Part shown: piece after piece, positions 62,841 to 64,000 of the stretch
How the letters are laid out: each line of letters begins with the position of its first letter
How positions within the stretch are numbered: the first letter of the stretch is position 1
DNA from: an uncultured Duncaniella sp.
Lineage (GTDB): Bacteria > Bacteroidota > Bacteroidia > Bacteroidales > Muribaculaceae
Reading direction: 5' to 3'
DNA length: 64,000 nt
Assembly: GCA_910586665.1 (NCBI GenBank)
Contig: CAJUIX010000002.1
Coordinates: forward strand, 62,001-126,000
Position numbers and translations under genes: made by a program
Notes under the pieces: generated by a model
Seen by the model: the letters and a program-made list of their open reading frames with translations, nothing else
What the model was told of the DNA's origin: nothing
Database searches by the model: none

Positions 62841-64000
62841 TTATTTCAGATTCACGACCGTGATGCCGGCTCCGCCGAAGCGCACGTCCTCGTCGTGGAA
62901 GGAATCGATGCCCGGAGTGGCGGCGAGAAGCGAGCGTATGGCCTGGCGGAGGGCCCCAGTGCCGGTGCCGTGGAGGATACGGACGCGGGGGATGCAGAAG
63001 CGGATGGCGTCGTCGATAAAATAGGTGACAGCCTGGACCGCCTCGTCGGCACGCATGCCTCGCAGGTCGATTTCCTGCTTGAAATTCAGCTGCCGCTCGT
63101 AGCCGGAGTCGATTGTCTGCATTGACAGTCCCGACTTGGCCTCGGATTTAGGCTGCGCGTCGGTGGCTTTCAGACGGTCGAGTTTCACGGTGGTCTTGAG
63201 GTGGCCGAAGGCGACTATGGCGGTCTTGCCCGAAACTTCGAGAACCGTTCCGACAGTCCCGGCGCCGTCGAGACGCACGTTGGTACCGACTGTAATCTCG
63301 CGGGGCTTCTGAGTCTTCCCCTCGCTTGATTTTTCGGCAGCAGCGGCCGATTTCTTTTTCTTCTTGGGTGCTTTGGAAAGTATGTCGTTGCCGTCGCGAT
63401 AGTGCTTCGACTCCTTTTCGAGGGCCAGCCGCTCCTCTTTCAGCTTGCGGCGTGCCTCGAGGGTCTGCTCGCGCTCGGCGTTGGCATGTTTGATGTCAGC
63501 AATGGTGCGCTCGATTACGGCATTTGACGAGTCGAGAATCTTCTTTGCCTCCGTGCGTGCCTCCTCGATTATGTCGCGACGCTTTGAGCGCAGCTGTTCA
63601 GCGTCCTCGGAATATTGCGCGAGCATCTGCTCGAGTTTCTTCTCCTTCTGGCGGATGGCTGTGCGCTTGTTCTCCCAATATCGCTTGTCGCGGGTGATGT
63701 CGAGAAGATAGTTGTCGAGATTCATGTATTCCTTGCCGACAATCTCCTCCGCGACAGAAATAATCTCTGCCGGGAGGCCGATTTTGCGGGCAATCTCTAC
63801 CGCGAATGATGAGCCGGGGTTGCCTATCGAAAGTTTGAACATCGGCTGCATCAGGTGGCGGTCATAGAGCATGGAGCCGTTGACAAGGCCGGGCGTATCT
63901 TCGGCAAACTGCTTCAATATCTGGTAGTGGGTGGTGACGATGCCCCACATTTTCTTCCCGTTCATCTGTTCGAGGATTGCGCGGGCGAGTGCGCCCCCAA
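62841..64000 (-). CDS. mutS2: Endonuclease MutS2, C-terminal part (partial)
   Basis: The reading frame stays open to the window edge, so the N-terminal clamp and Walker A regions are outside. Visible: the end of the ATPase (GGALARAILEQ, then KKMWGIVTTHYQILKQFA), a long Lys/Glu-rich coiled coil (EKKLEQMLAQYSEDAEQLRS onward), a KOW-like strand region (GTNVRLDGAGTVGTVLEVSG) and the C-terminal Smr nuclease domain (IDLRGMRADEAVQAV; HGTGTGALRQAIRSLL). MutS2 acts against recombination and, in other bacteria, on collided ribosomes. Confidence 0.95.
   Translation of the reverse strand, partial: GGALARAILEQMNGKKMWGIVTTHYQILKQFAEDTPGLVNGSMLYDRHLMQPMFKLSIGNPGSSFAVEIARKIGLPAEIISVAEEIVGKEYMNLDNYLLDITRDKRYWENKRTAIRQKEKKLEQMLAQYSEDAEQLRSKRRDIIEEARTEAKKILDSSNAVIERTIADIKHANAEREQTLEARRKLKEERLALEKESKHYRDGNDILSKAPKKKKKSAAAAEKSSEGKTQKPREITVGTNVRLDGAGTVGTVLEVSGKTAIVAFGHLKTTVKLDRLKATDAQPKSEAKSGLSMQTIDSGYERQLNFKQEIDLRGMRADEAVQAVTYFIDDAIRFCIPRVRILHGTGTGALRQAIRSLLAATPGIDSFHDEDVRFGGAGITVVNLK

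Noticed and set aside
1..64000. CRISPR array, insertion sequence, prophage or conjugative element.
   Set aside because: No regular repeat-spacer pattern, transposase, integrase, terminal inverted repeats or phage structural genes were seen; a duplicated tRNA-Ser end (att site) was also looked for and not seen.

Overview
The window is a 64 kb stretch of ordinary-looking chromosome from a member of the Bacteroidota, most likely order Bacteroidales and possibly Muribaculaceae. The phylum call rests on about a dozen promoters of the Bacteroidota type (TTTG, 19-20 bases, TAnnTTTG), start codons without clear Shine-Dalgarno sequences, and a gene complement typical of gut Bacteroidales: FtsK next to a LolA-like chaperone, a single-chain PurL of about 1,230 residues, an EtfB-EtfA-acyl-CoA dehydrogenase operon, a biotin-carrying OadA, B12-dependent ribonucleotide reductase, and a secreted PL11 lyase with a C-terminal sorting-like domain. 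The family-level call is a guess from gene style, not a computed placement.

Layout, left to right. 1-9.0 kb: the end of recR, then a minus-strand operon ftsK - lolA-like - trxB - GNAT acetyltransferase, then a long rhamnogalacturonan lyase. 9.1-17.9 kb: flavodoxin, rpmH, a small beta-barrel protein, oadA, a metallo-beta-lactamase-fold hydrolase overlapping rsmG, a CvfB-like S1 protein, an ABC-F ATPase and an XRE-type regulator. 17.9-19.1 kb: about 1 kb of very AT-rich DNA without convincing genes, then tRNA-Ser(GCT). 19.2-29.5 kb: catalase, a MINPP/phytase-like phosphatase, a short TPR protein, a CobW-type GTPase with an extreme His-rich loop overlapping a second ABC-F gene, folB, a membrane glycosyltransferase, and an NlpC/P60 lipoprotein followed by an M16-like protein lacking its zinc site. 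29.6-40.9 kb: HtrA protease, the ETF/acyl-CoA dehydrogenase operon, purL, a HAD phosphatase, nadC and rlmH. 40.9-44.8 kb: an operon of alpha/beta hydrolase, membrane-anchored MurF-like ligase, Ddl and a 58-residue membrane protein. 44.8-50.5 kb: a complete heavy-metal RND efflux operon (adaptor, pump, TolC-type channel). 50.5-57 kb: nitroreductase, class II ribonucleotide reductase, and a BamA-like protein with a phosphoethanolamine transferase. 57-64 kb: a histidine kinase - prmC - recX - comF operon, class I fumarase, an unknown protein with a possibly frameshifted end, and the 3' part of mutS2.

The genes are mainly housekeeping: DNA segregation and repair (ftsK, recR, recX, mutS2), translation (rpmH, rsmG, rlmH, prmC, ABC-F), redox and oxygen defence (trxB, katA, flavodoxin, nitroreductase), envelope building and quality control (lolA-like, htrA, ddl/murF, eptA-like, BamA-like) and metal handling (CobW, RND). 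I found no CRISPR array, insertion sequence, prophage, restriction system or polysaccharide-utilisation locus. I did not find a clear new system; the best leads are the hydrolase-MurF-Ddl-small membrane protein operon, and the AT-rich gap beside the XRE regulator, where an ATTTGC hexamer is strongly over-represented.
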